Shown in pieces: positions 22,701-35,117 of a DNA stretch of 64,000 nt. How positions within the stretch are numbered: the stretch's first letter is position 1; each line of letters opens with the position of its first letter. The notes below the pieces were generated by a model that worked only from the letters and a program-made list of their open reading frames with translations, searched no databases and was not told the DNA's origin. A program made the translations under genes and the position numbers. The stretch comes from Blastomyces gilchristii SLH14081 (lineage: Eukaryota > Ascomycota > Eurotiomycetes > Onygenales > Ajellomycetaceae): the NCBI RefSeq assembly GCF_000003855.2, contig NW_003101679.1, positions 2,517,379 through 2,581,378 on the forward strand. The letters run 5' to 3'.

Positions 22701-24676
22701 TACTTCAAGAACCTTATGACAGTGATTACTGTTAGAACTGATCATGACAGCTTGTAACAGTTTACTTCAATCAAGAAACTCTCACAGCAGCAGGTTCACT
22801 GAGCTCAGAGACTGAGTGAGTTCTGATTCAAGATAGAATATATCAAGAGAACTAAGAACTCAGCAAATGAACCCTCTTACAGGCCAGACTATGTTAAGAA
22901 GGCCAGGGTGACAGACACAGAGAGACTAGAGAAGATAGAAAAGCTTTGTAAGATGCTCAGACTGAGTGTTGTAAAGAGATTAACTGAAGAGTCTCTCAAT
23001 TCCTTATAAGAGAAGAAGGAAAAGAGAGGAAAGAAGTCTGTGCAACTACTCTCTACAACACTGAGAGTCAACACTCTGAGAATCTCTGTGAGAATTCTTG
23101 AAGAGAGTATCTATAACCTGAAGAATTTATGAGCTTTGAGAAGCACTGTGAAAGACCTGATGTAAGAAGAAACAGAGTATAAGTCTTTGCAAGATCTTCT
23201 ATTCAGATTGTCTGAACTGCAACTGAAGAATGAATATGCTCAGTATATTCAGAAACTGCTCATGACAGAGATCAACTCTGCAGAAATAAAGAATTGAAGA
23301 GACTTAAATAATCTCTTGTGAAGAGAGGGCTGAATTTATATGCCTGTGAATGAGTTTCTATACATAGAACTCATCAAAAGGCATCATGACTCTTCTCTAG
23401 TGAGTCATTTTATAGACACTAGAACTCATGAGCTGCTGTAAGAAAATACTTCTGACTGAAGATATAAGAACTTGTGAAGAAGATAGTGAATTCTTGTACT
23501 ATTTATCAGGGTTTGCAGATAGTGCAGTTCAGATTATATAAAGAACTTACTTCTCTACTCATCTCACAGAAACCTTGAAAACAGCTAGAAATGAATGCTC
23601 TTGTGAGCCTCTCTGAAAGTAAGAATATATATGATACCTGCTTTAACAGTGTGCTGATGATAGTGAATTACTTCATTAAGATAACACACTTTATACTCAC
23701 TTACAAGAACTTGAAGTTAAAGAATTTGACTCACATCTTTGTCTGTGATGTGATTCAGTTGCATGAATTGTCTGTAAACATTATCTCAGACAGAGAATCA
23801 ATCTTCACAGAAGAGTTCTGATCTGATCTGATAACTATACTGAAGATCTCATAAGATCTAAGCACAGCTTTTCATCAACAGACAGATGATCAGATAGAAT
23901 ATCTGATAAGTATATTGAAATAGTATCTGCAGTGCTTTGTTAATTACAATCAGAATGACTGAGTGTATTGATTATCACTTACAGAGTTCATATACAACAA
24001 CTCAAAGCATGTCAGCACAGATAAAACTCTCTTTGAGATGCTCACTGAGACTCATCTGTGAATGATCTTAATGAATCTGTGAGAGTACACTATAGAGTGT
24101 AGTGATGCCTGTGAACAGGCTGAGAGAATTCAGGAGATTCAGAAGAAAGCTCACAAATTCTTGAGAAAGGCTCAAGAGTATCAGAAGAGATACTATGACT
24201 TCAAGCATATTATAAAGAGTTTCAAGAAAGATGATAGAGTCTGACTGAGTCTAGAAAACATTATTATACAGAGATCTAGTAAGAAGCTGAATCTCTTGTA
24301 AATAGAGTCTTATAAGATTGTGAAGAAAGTTAGCTCACAGTTCTACAGATTGAAACTGTCATCTGAGTTACAGATGTACAATATTTTTCATGTCTCTTTA
24401 CTTCATAAATATAAGGAATTCTCAGAAGAGAATTCTGTGACTTATCACTCTATTCATAAAGCACTAGAGAGTGAAAGAGAATATCAGATCAAAGAGATTA
24501 TTAACTTAGAGAAGTGAGATTATGAGCTCTGATTCAAGATTCAGTGATAAGAGTATTCTGATAAGATGAATAAGTTCACTTGAGAATTATTCAAGTAGAT
24601 AAGACATCTGCAGAAGCTGAGACATGACTTCTATGTCATGAATTCTGATAAGCTAGAATGACATGATCTTTGTTAA
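19800..24676 (+). pseudogene. Gypsy-1 gag-pol polyprotein (copy 1)
   Basis: One ancestral frame from ATG 19800. Order: gag; zinc knuckle at 20824-20868 (CFIYSKSEHLRTNC, second Cys now Tyr); a region where the protease should lie; RT from about 21690 (FVKKKNEDLRLCVDYYNLN) with the catalytic YLDD box now YLNN (about 22030); RNase H (22500-22700); integrase His-His near 23382, then its Cys pair (CTIY, second Cys lost) and core (SDRESIFTEEF, near 23790); integrase C-terminus (NIFHVSLLHKYKEF, 24378-24420) and a chromodomain-like end (24515-24660). A 1-nt deletion near 23438 shifts frame; copy 3 lacks it. Gag and pol share a frame, as in many fungal chromoviruses. Nonsense changes are Trp-to-TGA and Gln-to-TAA/TAG. 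Confidence 0.93.
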
Positions 24677-25825
24677 GAACCTGATTGTGATAAAGACATT
24701 AACACTGTCATTTGTGAATTCTAGTCTATAAGATGATGAGTTTCTACTGAGATGAACAGTCTGCAGCATATGTAAGAAAAGAAGAAAATATATTCTCATT
24801 AAAGCTAAAAAATAAGAAAACAAACAGGACTGTGAATGCAATTTAGAGATCAATAAAGAAAAAATAAAGAAAATTCATATTCACATCATCAATATTCACA
24901 ACACTCAATTCCCTCACAACTATTAATTTCTCTCTTCAAAGAAGCAGAGAGCATCATGCCTGTAATACAGACAATTGTTACATTTAATGTAAAGGTCATC
25001 AGAAATGCACAGACTTCAGAGAAGCTGAACATCAGAGTACACACAGTTGTAGCAGAGTCTTGAAGACTGATCATCTGTACATGTAACCAGATATTTCTCA
25101 CAAAGCTGTGTTCACTCTCTCAGTTGTGCTGAAGTATTCAGCCTGAAAACAATGAAGATGCAGAGAGAGAGCTCATCTGCTCAGGCTAACTCTTATCACA
25201 AATTCATGATATTCACATTGTCTTGACTACCTGGATTTTACAGGTACTCAGGAACTCATCTCTCATTGACAATGAGATTGTGGAAATGCACTGCAGTGTG
25301 AGAATCATTGATAGAGAATCTAGACATATTTGCATATGCCTGGTCAGAGATTGTGCAGATAGAAGAAGAGTGATTGTAGGCTCACAGAGCCGCAGGAGAC
25401 ACTGACAACACTGAGAGCTTTGCAAGAACTATCAGCTAGAATCTGTAAGGAATTACTTATGAGAAGACTTACAGCAAAGAGAGAGACTGCACTGCTTGAA
25501 GTCAGGAACTGATCTGAGAAAGGAATGAGATGAGCTGCTGGCCTGAAGATCAGATGTGATGACAGGGCTGAGAGGAATGAAGACATGGTCATGGGCAGCG
25601 GCGCCTCTGCTTCACCAGCTGGTAAAAAGTGACTGAAGGAGTTGCAGAGACACTCATAAGAAGCTCAGTGACAGCCAGATATTGTTTGTAAAGATATTGA
25701 AATTGAAAAAATTTTTATTCTTGAAAAGTTCTTGAATCAATATATGAATATTGTCAGAAACACTCTCTCTCTATCATCTGAGTGAAAACACTTCACAGAT
25801 GAATGAGAATACTCATAGTTTGTAA
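24677..25825 (+). pseudogene. Post-chromodomain reading frame of Gypsy-1 (ORF3 or polyprotein tail)
   Basis: After the presumed pol stop (TAA 24674-24676) the same frame continues to TAA 25823-25825. From ATG 24956 it spans 289 codons in which I count about ten TGA and one TAA as the only stops, exactly the codons that RIP makes from Trp and Gln; upstream (24677-24955) the stops are likewise convertible. The translation looks protein-like, with mixed charged/hydrophobic helices (for example LRKE, TGA, DELLA, TGA, RSDVMTGL) and a Cys/Arg-rich part (RHICICLVRDCADRRRV). No domain recognised. The region is present without obvious indels in copy 3 (about 59090-59990) and in copy 2. It could be an accessory ORF, a polyprotein extension, or chance openness; overlapping minus-strand frames of 70-82 codons also exist. 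Confidence 0.45.
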
Positions 25826-26481
25826 GAATGAGAGCTGTTACAGAAAAAGAGAAAAGAAGATAAGATTCTGCAGACAGATCTGAGATATTTATACTACTCT
25901 AAAGAGGTTTGCTTACACTGTGAGTGATTCTGCAGAACAGTCAGATCACTCTAGTAAATAAGAGTGATTATGAATCACAGATCTGAATCTTTCTATATAA
26001 CTACAAAGAGTGATTGCAGACTGCAGACATCTTGATTCTACAATTCTACAGAGTTGATAAAAGAATGAAAAATTCCTCACAATTCTACAGTGTCAAAGAG
26101 TAATGATTTGTGAGAATGAATGAAAGATTAACTCATGAATATTTCTCTTTGATGAGAATAATCTCACAGAGAGTGATTCACCTGTGAGATGAATCTGTGT
26201 GATAATTACACAAGAATCTTGTAAAAATAATTGAGAGTTAACTGAAACTCTTCTGTATGAAAGATGTGAGATGAATCTGTGTGATAGTCAGAGAAGAATC
26301 TGTAGATTATAAAGAATCTCATGAAATAAGAAACTGAGTGACAGACTCTTTTCTCTTCATAATAACAAGGGATTTTTCCTCACTGAGGTTTTTTACAGAT
26401 ATAAAGGGTTTTTAGTGAGTATCACTACAGTGCTGAGCTGACTATGAAGTCACTCAGTGAAAGGCTTCACAGACAAAGTCT
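25826..26481 (+). other. Gypsy-1 copy 1 3' leader
   Basis: About 650 bp before the polypurine tract, with no recognised frame. Contains imperfect direct repeats built around GATGAATCTGTGTGAT. Conserved in other Gypsy-1 copies. Confidence 0.6.
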
Positions 26482-26495
26482 TAGAGAGAAGGGGG
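26482..26495 (+). promoter_or_regulatory. Polypurine tract of Gypsy-1 copy 1
   Basis: AGAGAGAAGGGGG two bases before the 3' LTR (TGTAAG at 26498), the usual site where plus-strand DNA synthesis is primed. Confidence 0.8.
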
Positions 26496-26497
26496 TA

Positions 26498-26753
26498 TGT
26501 AAGAAATCCCACTTCTTGCAGATTCTTTACCTCTATTCCTATCTCTCACATAATCAATAGGGCTAGCAGCCCTTGGCTACACACAACTATATAGACTGGA
26601 GTTCGCGAATACTATTTGCAACTCAGCTTGAATGCTATTATACACTTGACCTCTACATTTATCTTTCTACTGTGAACACTTCTAGTAGTTAACAGTACAT
26701 ATCACGCCAAGCTGCAAACACCTGAATAATCGCCGCGAGCACTTATTCTTACA
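26498..26753 (+). repeat. 3' LTR of Gypsy-1 copy 1
   Basis: 256 bp, aligned end to end with the 5' LTR at 19512; differences are nearly all transitions. Confidence 0.93.
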
Positions 26754-29700
26754 AAAGCAGAGATATTACTGCTTATAATAGTATCTTTATTTTTTTCAGC
26801 TCTGTTACTACACTTAGTCTTCAGATCAGTAGTTAATTCTGTATCTTTATCAGATTATTCTCTGACTTTAAGTAGTATAGTTCTACTCTTTACTGTAAGT
26901 CTTCTTATAAGTAATTTCTTACAGATTCTAGCTAACAGTTCTTATAAAGCTCTCAGTGTTATCAGTGTCTTCTACAGTCTTATAAATCTATAATTACTCT
27001 TCTTCTATCTGTATAATCTCTGATCAGGTATATATAAATATATCTAGATTCTCTATCAACAGTTCTCACATCACACTACATTTTCACAATCTTATTATTA
27101 ATAAGAGATGAATCTCTGAGTACTTACAAAATTTAGATAATTAAGATAATATAAATACTATAAATTTATAATAGAAGTTAATCTGAATAGATAAACTCTC
27201 TCTTTATATTTTAATTATTTTCAGACTGAATACTTCAGTACAACTGAAAGAGTAGATACAGCTTTATAAGAGATATCTAATTATTTATATAGATAATCAG
27301 CTCTCAAGACTCTGTTATAACTGTGTATACTCTGATATTCAACTTCTCTGAAGTGTGTGTATTTCTGATAATCTTTGTATTAAATATAATAATTATCTGT
27401 ACAGCAGATATAATACTCTCTGTTTCTTTAAAGAAGAGAATTGATAGTTACAGAAAGATTAAGTATTATAAGTATTAAGAATATAAGTATGAATTTTCTT
27501 TATTTTTTCTTTATTAGTCTCTAAATTATGTTCACAGTTCTATTTTTATTTTCTTTATTTTTTAACTTTAATAAGAATATGATTTCTTCTTCTCTTTATA
27601 TACACTGTAAACTGTTTATCTCAGTAAAAACTTATCATCTTATAGACTAGAGTTTATAAATAACAGTATTAATATCTTTATTATAATTAGATTCTTAGTA
27701 AAGACTGTATTATTCTGACTTATCAGAATTTATAGTATAAAAGTTATGTCTCAGCTTCTACAGATATCTTATCTACTTAGATAATTCTTAAATAAATTTA
27801 TTCATCTTATTAAAATACTCTTATTACTGAATCTTGAATCAGAGCTTATAATCTCACTTCTCTGAATCATTAATCTCTTTGATCTAATATTCTCTTTTAC
27901 TCTCTAGTACTTTATAAATAGAGTAATAAGTCACAGAATTCTCTTCTGAGAATTTCTTATATTTATAGAGTAAAGAGTTATGAAAAATATTATATATTTA
28001 TAACTCAGATAATAGTTTTAATTTATAGAACTATAAACTAATTTTCTTTATAATATTATAAGACTCTGTCTATAAGAGATTCAGCTTCTTACTAGATTTT
28101 TATATAATAATATTTTCTAGACTTAATTAGACTCTATCATCTTTCTTGAAACTCTTTATAATATACTTAAAGTTATAGTATTACTTCTAATACTCTTAAG
28201 TCTTTCTCAAGAATTTATAAGCTTTCTCTCAGATATTCTGAATTCTCTCAGCTTATTTACAGATATTATCACACTTTATAGTATACTCTTACAGATTCAT
28301 TAAGATTATTCATAGATAAGTCTCAGTGAGTATCTCAAAGAGAATTTTATCTATACTGATATACTTTGAGTTATTATAGACAAACTCTGTAAGTGATAAT
28401 CAATATACTCAGTTATTCTAATTATAATTGATAAAGCACTGCAGATATTATTTTAATATACTTATCAGATATTCTGTCTGATTATCTGTCTATTAATGAA
28501 AAGTCATACTTAAATCTTATGAGATCTTCACTATAATTATCAGATCAGATTAGAAGTCTCTTATAAAGATTGATTCTTCATCTGAGATAATATTCACAGA
28601 TAATTCATGCAATCAGATCATATTATAGATAAAGATATGAGTTAAATTCTTTGACTCTAAGTTCTTACAGATGAATATAAAGTATATTATCTTAATAAAG
28701 TAATTTACTATTATCAGCACACTGTCAAAGCAGGCATTATATATATTCTTACTTTCAGAGAGACTTATAAGAATATTCATTTCTAGCTATTCTTAAGATT
28801 TCTATGAGATGAGTAGAGAAGTAAATTCTTTATATAATCTGAACTACACTATCTATGAACTCTGATAAATAGTATAGAAATTCACTATCTTCTTTATAAG
28901 TTCTTGTATCTTCAGTCAGAAGTATTTTCTTATAAGTAACTTATAAGTTCTAGTATCTATAAAATGATCTGTTAGAGAAGAGTTATAATACCTTTTAATA
29001 AGTTCTATATATAGAAACTTATTTATAAGTATATAAATTCAGTTCTCTCTTTATAAGAGATTATTTAAATCTCTTTAATTCTTTATTTCTACAGAATTGA
29101 TCTCTGCTGTAAGCAGTTTCTGAATATACTGAGTATATTCATTCTACAGTTGCAGTTCAGACAATCTGAATATAAGATCTTATAAAGACTTATACTCTGT
29201 TTTCTCTTATATTAGATCTTCTACAGTACTTCTCAAAGTCTGTAAATTCTTCAGATTATAGATACTCTCTTCAAGAATTCTCACAGAGATTCTCAGAGTG
29301 TTGATTCTCAGTATTATAGAGAGTAGTTATACAGGCTTCTTCTCTCTCTTCTCTCTCTTCTCTTATAGAGAATTAAGAGAATCTTCAGTCAATGTCTTTA
29401 TAATACTCAGTCTGAGTATTTTATAAAGCTTTTCTATCTTCTCTAGCTTCTCTGTGTCTGTTACTCTGATCTTCTTAATATAGTCAGATCTGTAAGAGAG
29501 TTTATTCACTGAGTTCTTAGTTTTTTTAATATACTCTATTTTGAATCAGAATTCACTAAGTCTCTGAGCTCAGTAGATCTATTATTATGAGAGTTTCTTA
29601 ATTAAAGTAAACTGTTATAAGCTGTTATAATCAGTTCTAATAGTAATCACTGTTATAAGACTCTTAAAGTAGTGATATCAGTGACAGAAGAATTTCACTA

Positions 29701-32606
29701 TTATGAGAAGCTTTTAATCATAAATATCATAGTTAATCTTCATAAGTTACATCTTTTATAAGAAAAAGATTACTGAAACTCAGTTCTTATTTAACTGTAG
29801 TTATAAGACTATTTCTGAAATTATAAAGAAGAAAATATCTATCTTTAATCTGATTAAGAGTAAGAGATCAAAGTGAAATAGTATTACTATATCTATAAAT
29901 ATCTGTTTCAATCTTATAAAGATTTTATAAGCTTCTGAGATAAGAAAGTTCTTACAGTTCTTTCTTCTTAATAATCTTTTCATTCTTTATTTATAGAATA
30001 ACTTCTTCTTATTTTCACTCTTCAGCATGTCTGTAAGAACTATGAAGATTCTCATAAATATAAAGATAAACTGTTTATAGAAATTTATAAAGCTTAGAAA
30101 GATCTGAATTCTATAAATACTAGTTAACTCTGATTATAACAGAATAGTCTTAACTTATAAAGATTTCATCTGAATATTATCTATAATAATTATATATTCT
30201 AGAAAATTAATCTGATAGATACTGAAGTTGCACTTTATAAGCTTAATATACAGTTCTGTCTTATCTAAGATCTTTAATATACTTTGTATATACTCAGTGT
30301 GTTCTTTCTTCTTTGCAGAGTACATCATCACATTATTCAGATATATTATTATAAAGATATCTAGATACATATGAAGTATTATATTAATGAAAGACTGAAA
30401 TACTGTAGAGATATTAGTTAAATTAAAAGATATTACTAGATATTCAAATAATTTCAGTACAGTTTTAAAGACAGTTTTCTATTCATTCTCAGACTGTATT
30501 CACAGCTATGTATATATATTAATTATATTCAATTGTATAAATATGACAGCTTCTGTGAGACAGTTAATCACATTCTCAATCAGAGACAGAGAATAGTGAC
30601 TCTTTATTATCTTGAAGTTCAGATTATAATAGTCTATATACAATCTGAGATCTTCATTCTTCTTCTTTATAAATATCACTGAGACTCTTATAAAGATCTG
30701 TGAAGATTGAATAAAGTTATTCTTCAGATTCTTCTTCACATAGGCCTGTAAGATCTCAGTCTCATAATGAGAGAGTTTATAGATTGATTCTAAGAAGAGT
30801 TTCTACTCTTCTATCAAATCTATTATCAGATTCTTCTTATAATGAGAAGAAAGCTCAGCTATCTTTACTAAGCTGAATATCTCTGTAAGATCTCAGTATT
30901 TCTCTGATATCTGAAGCTCAGTTTTCATGACTATGAAGTTCTCAGATATTTACAAAGTTATTATATAGATAAGCTTGTCTTCTCTAATCAACTCTACAGT
31001 ATTAACTAATTCTATCTCTGTAAGTGAGTCTGTTAACACTGATTAAAAGTATAAACCTGACTTATGAACAGTCATGTGAAGATTATGTGTTTGAAGTTAT
31101 ACAAGTCTTAAGTATATATATCATCTATAATATTTATAATAGTCATAGTTTTCACAAATCTTCTTCAGATTCTGAAGAGATCTTACAATTCAAAGATAAC
31201 TCTTATAAGTCTCTCAACTCTCAGATCTGAGTTCTCACACTCTGCTTATTATAAGAGCAGATTTCCAGTTTTCATCACTCAGTATATTCACTTTACAAGC
31301 TTTAGAAACACTACAGTGACCTGTGATTCCAAGTTTATTAATACTTCTCATACTAATGAAGTAATAGTACTGCAGCACAGTCTCTCTTTATAAGCATGTA
31401 TTTTCATTGAGAGAGTAATAGATTCAGATATCAGCTTTAAGACTCTTAAGAAGACTGTTACTGACTCTGTCTGCAACTTCTTAAATTTCTATTTTAATTT
31501 ATCTGAACAGTTTATCTGAAGATGTTCTGATTTAGAATAGATAAAGTAGAGACTCTTTTCCTTGATCTTTCTGTTATATACTCTGTTTATAGAAGCTTAT
31601 AAAGCTCTCTCTTTCTGCTCAGCAGTTAGATATAAATCTCTCTATATCTTATCATCTTTTTCTAATAAATCTGTTCTCTGTTATTCTAACTCTTACAGAG
31701 CTGATCAGTGATTCACTCTCTACAGATCTATGACTCTCACAGTGATCTGTAAGTGATGAATAAGAGTTATCAGTTTCTTCAGAATCAAGAGCTTAGAGTC
31801 TCACTTAATAAGCTTATTCTGTATATCTTTATTCAGTCTCTTTATAAATATTATTATTCAGATCTTGTTTCAGAACTCTATTTTCACAGATCTCAATTCA
31901 TATTATAATTTCATGAAGTGCTGTAAGTAATCTTTATCACATTTCTCATCTTTTTTTCTAATATTAATAATCCCAGCTTAGATATTCTCTGTTCAGCTCA
32001 TAGAGTTCTTTAACTTATTCTCTAGATAGGTCTTGAGAATAGATCAGTGAAATCTCTTATAATTATTCTCTAGATGATTCAGTCAGTTCTTGACTTCAGT
32101 GTAGTAGAGATATATTATTATATAAATAACAGCTTCTTCATCTTTTATATCACACAGTCAGACTTGTGAGTCAATTTCAAATACAAACTTATAAAACCTT
32201 TTATACTTTGTGATTCAGTAAGTGATCTTAAGTAGTCATAGCTTAAGAAAGTTTCTTTTCAGTTCATGAATATCTCTGAAGATCATATTTGAAGACTCAG
32301 TTCAAGAATGTTTACAGATGATAAGTATTTCTTATAGAAAAATAGATTAGTTCTGTAAAAGATGCTCAAGAATATTCTTCACTGAGATTAGTTCATTTAT
32401 AAGTTTGAAGAATTTCTCTATCACAGATACAGAGAATGATATTCTCTGAGTAATTAATAAGTTCTCTGAGACTTCTTTTATAAAGATTATTTATAATTCA
32501 GATGACTGCTTCTGAATATCTGCAGTAGAGTTCACAGAGAATGAAGTGTATAAGTTTCTAATTCTTTCAGTCATAATAAGCAGTTGCTGACTGACTAAGC
32601 TTGAAA
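26754..32606 (-). pseudogene. Gypsy-1 copy 2 gag-pol, heavily RIP-degraded
   Basis: Minus-strand continuation of copy 2 after the nested element. Readable islands: RNase H piece (29801-29983, LLLLIRLKIDIFFFIISEIV), RT with YLNN (30155-30370), the RT start (30506-30739, VIFIKKKNEDLRLYIDYYNL), and the gag end at the right. Integrase and the post-chromodomain part (26754-29800) align with copy 1 but are shattered by stops. Confidence 0.88.
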
Positions 32607-32864
32607 TATAAGAATAAGTGCTTACAGACAATTATTCAGATGTTTGCAGCTTGATATAATATATACTATTAACTACTAGAAGTATTCACAGTAGAGAGAT
32701 AAAATGTAGAGATTAAATATATAATAGCATTCAAGCTGAGTTATGAATAGTATTTGAGAACTTCAGTCTATATAGTTGTGTCTAGCCAAGGGCCGCTAAC
32801 CCTATTAGTTACATGAGAGATAGGAATAGGGGTAAAGAATCCGTGAGAAGCGGGATTTCTTACA
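32607..32864 (-). repeat. 5' LTR of Gypsy-1 copy 2
   Basis: Plus-strand reading TATAAGAATAAGTGC to GGATTTCTTACA. It keeps a less mutated inner end (GCCAAGGGCCGCTAACCC, GAGAAGCGGG) than its partner at 18361, so the two LTRs decayed unequally. Confidence 0.9.
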
Positions 32865-33395
32865 CACTGTTAAATGTTCAGAGTATTCATTTGAAATTTT
32901 TAAGTGTATTCTGAGATCAAATTCATGCATGTGAATTATAGCAGAGCTCATGCTTAACAGTCTCATAATCTGTAGACTACTGAGACAAAAGAGCTCCGTC
33001 ATTATCAGTACACTGCTGATAGAAGAGATGATTAACTACAGAATCTTTAACACTCTCTCTCAGATCAGCTATTATAGAGTACAGTACTTCTCTCAGTGAC
33101 TTCTTTCAGTAACTTCTCATAGTAGCTTCTCTCAGAGAACTCAGTTCTAGAGCTTAAAAGACTTCTAGAACACGCTTCTAGAATATCTCTTAATAATGTT
33201 AAATATTCAGAGTATTTATTTGAAATTTTTAAGTCTATTCTGAAATTGATCTTATGCATGTTGATCACAGTGAGACTCGTGCTTAACAGTCTGATAATCG
33301 GTAGAATACTGAAGTCAACGAGCTCAATCATTATCAGTGCGCTGCTGATAGAAGAGCTGATTAACCGCAGAACTCTCAACAATATCTTATATTGT
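32865..33395 (+). repeat. ~329-bp tandem repeat array (units 1 and 2)
   Basis: GTTAAATGTTCAGAGTATTC starts at 32869 and recurs as GTTAAATATTCAGAGTATTT at 33198. Each unit carries GCTGATAGAAGAG and, in unit 1, GTACAGTACTTCTCTCAG. Unit 0 lies at 18115-18360 beyond the Gypsy-1 nest. No gene function is evident. Confidence 0.8.
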
Positions 33396-34639
33396 TGTAA
33401 GATAGATTGATTACCAACTTTATCTATACATAGATCTTTCTCTATTCATGTTATCTATTTCTCTGATTTGTATTCAGAATTGCCATATCATCATCATTTA
33501 TTCTTGCCATCAAGCTCTTATATTTTCAAGATTGAAAATAAAATGAGTGTATGAAACAGGGAGCTGACATATTATAATATAGCTCTCATCTGCACCGCTT
33601 CACCACGAACTCGCTCGATCTTTCGAATAATAACCCGCCGATAGATCCATCGAAAAGCCCTCGATCATACGAGCATTTTGACCCCATCGCCGACCGCATA
33701 CCCCGTGTGGTGGTGGAGTTATCCAGCCAAACATGAACCAGATGTTGTTCGAAACTCCTGTGTGGGATTATCCCCTGTTCACCCCTACCACACCACAACC
33801 CCGGGCCAAATTACCATACAAATTGTAAGATGAAGAGACCTAGCCATATGCATCAATCTTCTTGATTTTGAAAGATCCCTGATCTGTAATTGTGAAGATA
33901 TCTGAGAAGCAATCTCGGTGAAAACCCTGTCCATCTTTGATGTTCCAAAACATCAACACCAAGGCTCACCTTTATACCACCCTTCACAATCTGGCCCATC
34001 TCTGACAGAAAAATACAAAAAGATACCTCAGCAACAGTATTTAATACATAATTAGTGAATAATGAGTCAATAGCATGTCAACAACTATAAAATCAGTATA
34101 TTTTAAGATCTGACTGAGCCTTTGATTCCTGCACAGTGAGATATATTAAATCTAGTTTTAATATCTCAATATTCAATAGATTCTGTAAGAAATTGAGAAC
34201 AGCAATACTAGATTTCTATTGATTTTGAGAATTAACTCTATATTAATATAATCATTGACAAAGTCTTCTATTTTAAGATATAAATAATCAGTTTCTCTAC
34301 ATTCTGCTAACAATATTTATATTATTATATAGAAACAGACTTATATTCTCTATAATATCAAGACTCTGAAGAGAGAAAGTCTTGATAGAGAGTATACAGT
34401 AGTATATATCTTAGCAGTTTCTATCTTATTCTTCTACAGCAGTTAATGTAAAAAAAAAGATCTTAGAAATAGTTTTTTACTTCTCTTAAAAAGTAAGATA
34501 TTTTTCTCTGAATTTTACACAATATTCTTACAATGAATTAAAAACAGAGATATTTTCTATCATAATTTCACATTCTTTTAAGTAAGAATTACTTTTTCAG
34601 TGACTAAAGAGCTTTTATTAATACTTAGTTTTTTTTTAC
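33396..34639. other. Mixed-composition stretch with one GC-rich coding-like remnant
   Basis: Mostly AT-rich. A sharp GC-rich island lies at about 33575-33830, where the plus-strand frame 33590-33736 reads 48 sense codons to TGA (LHRFTTNSLDLSNNNPP, then HFDPIADRIPRVVVELSSQT), preceded by ATATAG, which could be an intron acceptor. A 70-codon frame exists on the minus strand (33586-33798). Neither is recognised. 34061-34639 holds nothing I can identify. Confidence 0.45.
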
Positions 34640-34996
34640 ACTCTTTATTAACTGATTTGAGTTGCACGCTTGTTGTGTGAGAAGAATTGAATAATTTAGA
34701 ATAAAATTGAATAGTTTTAATCAATTTCTCTGTAAAAAATTGATTTATTTTTTGTCAGTTTTTCTCTCAAAAACTGTCATATCATCTGATTTATTATCAA
34801 TTGATATCATACTGTTTCTCACTGTATTTCAAGAAAGAGATTGTAAAGATTTTATTAATTTATCTCAAAAATTAATTTTAGTTTATTAGATTCTCTTCAA
34901 AAATCTAATCTAGTTACTGAACTAGTGTGAAAAAAATTAGATATTTTATACATAAAAGTCATTTATTCTTCTTCTGAAATAGGCTCACTAACTTTT

Positions 34997-35106
34997 TAAT
35001 TGAAAACAGACTTAGAATTCTTTTAATTGAAACAGTCTGATCAACTTTTCAATTTAAAAGAGTTCAATAAATCTCTCAATTGAAACAGTCTGATTGACTT
35101 TTCATT
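34997..35106 (+). repeat. Short direct repeats in LINE 5' UTR
   Basis: AATTGAAACAGTCTGAT followed by ACTTTTCA-like sequence occurs at 35025-35050 and 35078-35103, with a weaker third copy near 34999. Such repeats just upstream of ORF1 could belong to an internal promoter; inference. Confidence 0.5.
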
Positions 35107-35117
35107 GAGTGAGCACA

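Larger units (their letters stand above)
19512..26753 (+). mobile_element. Gypsy-1 copy 1 (full length, 7.24 kb)
   Basis: A complete Ty3/Gypsy chromovirus: 256-bp LTRs (TGTAAGAAATCCC...TTCTTACA), gag-pol, a long 3' region, a polypurine tract and perfect AAAGC duplications (19507-19511, 26754-26758). It sits inside copy 2 in the opposite orientation. It is the best-preserved Gypsy-1 copy, retaining most CA/TG dinucleotides but with few CpG, and with Trp codons almost uniformly read as TGA. Confidence 0.95.
18361..32864 (-). mobile_element. Gypsy-1 copy 2 (full length, nested host)
   Basis: A minus-strand Ty3/Gypsy chromovirus with LTRs at both ends and a perfect 5-bp target-site duplication CACTG (18356-18360, 32865-32869). 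Its own length is ~7.26 kb once the nested Gypsy-1 copy 1 and its duplicated AAAGC are removed. Internal sequence (18619-19511 and 26754-32606) is the reverse complement of copy 1: RNase H at 29801-29983, RT at 30155-30739, gag towards 32600. It is far more AT-shifted than copy 1, so it is older or was mutated more. Confidence 0.93.
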
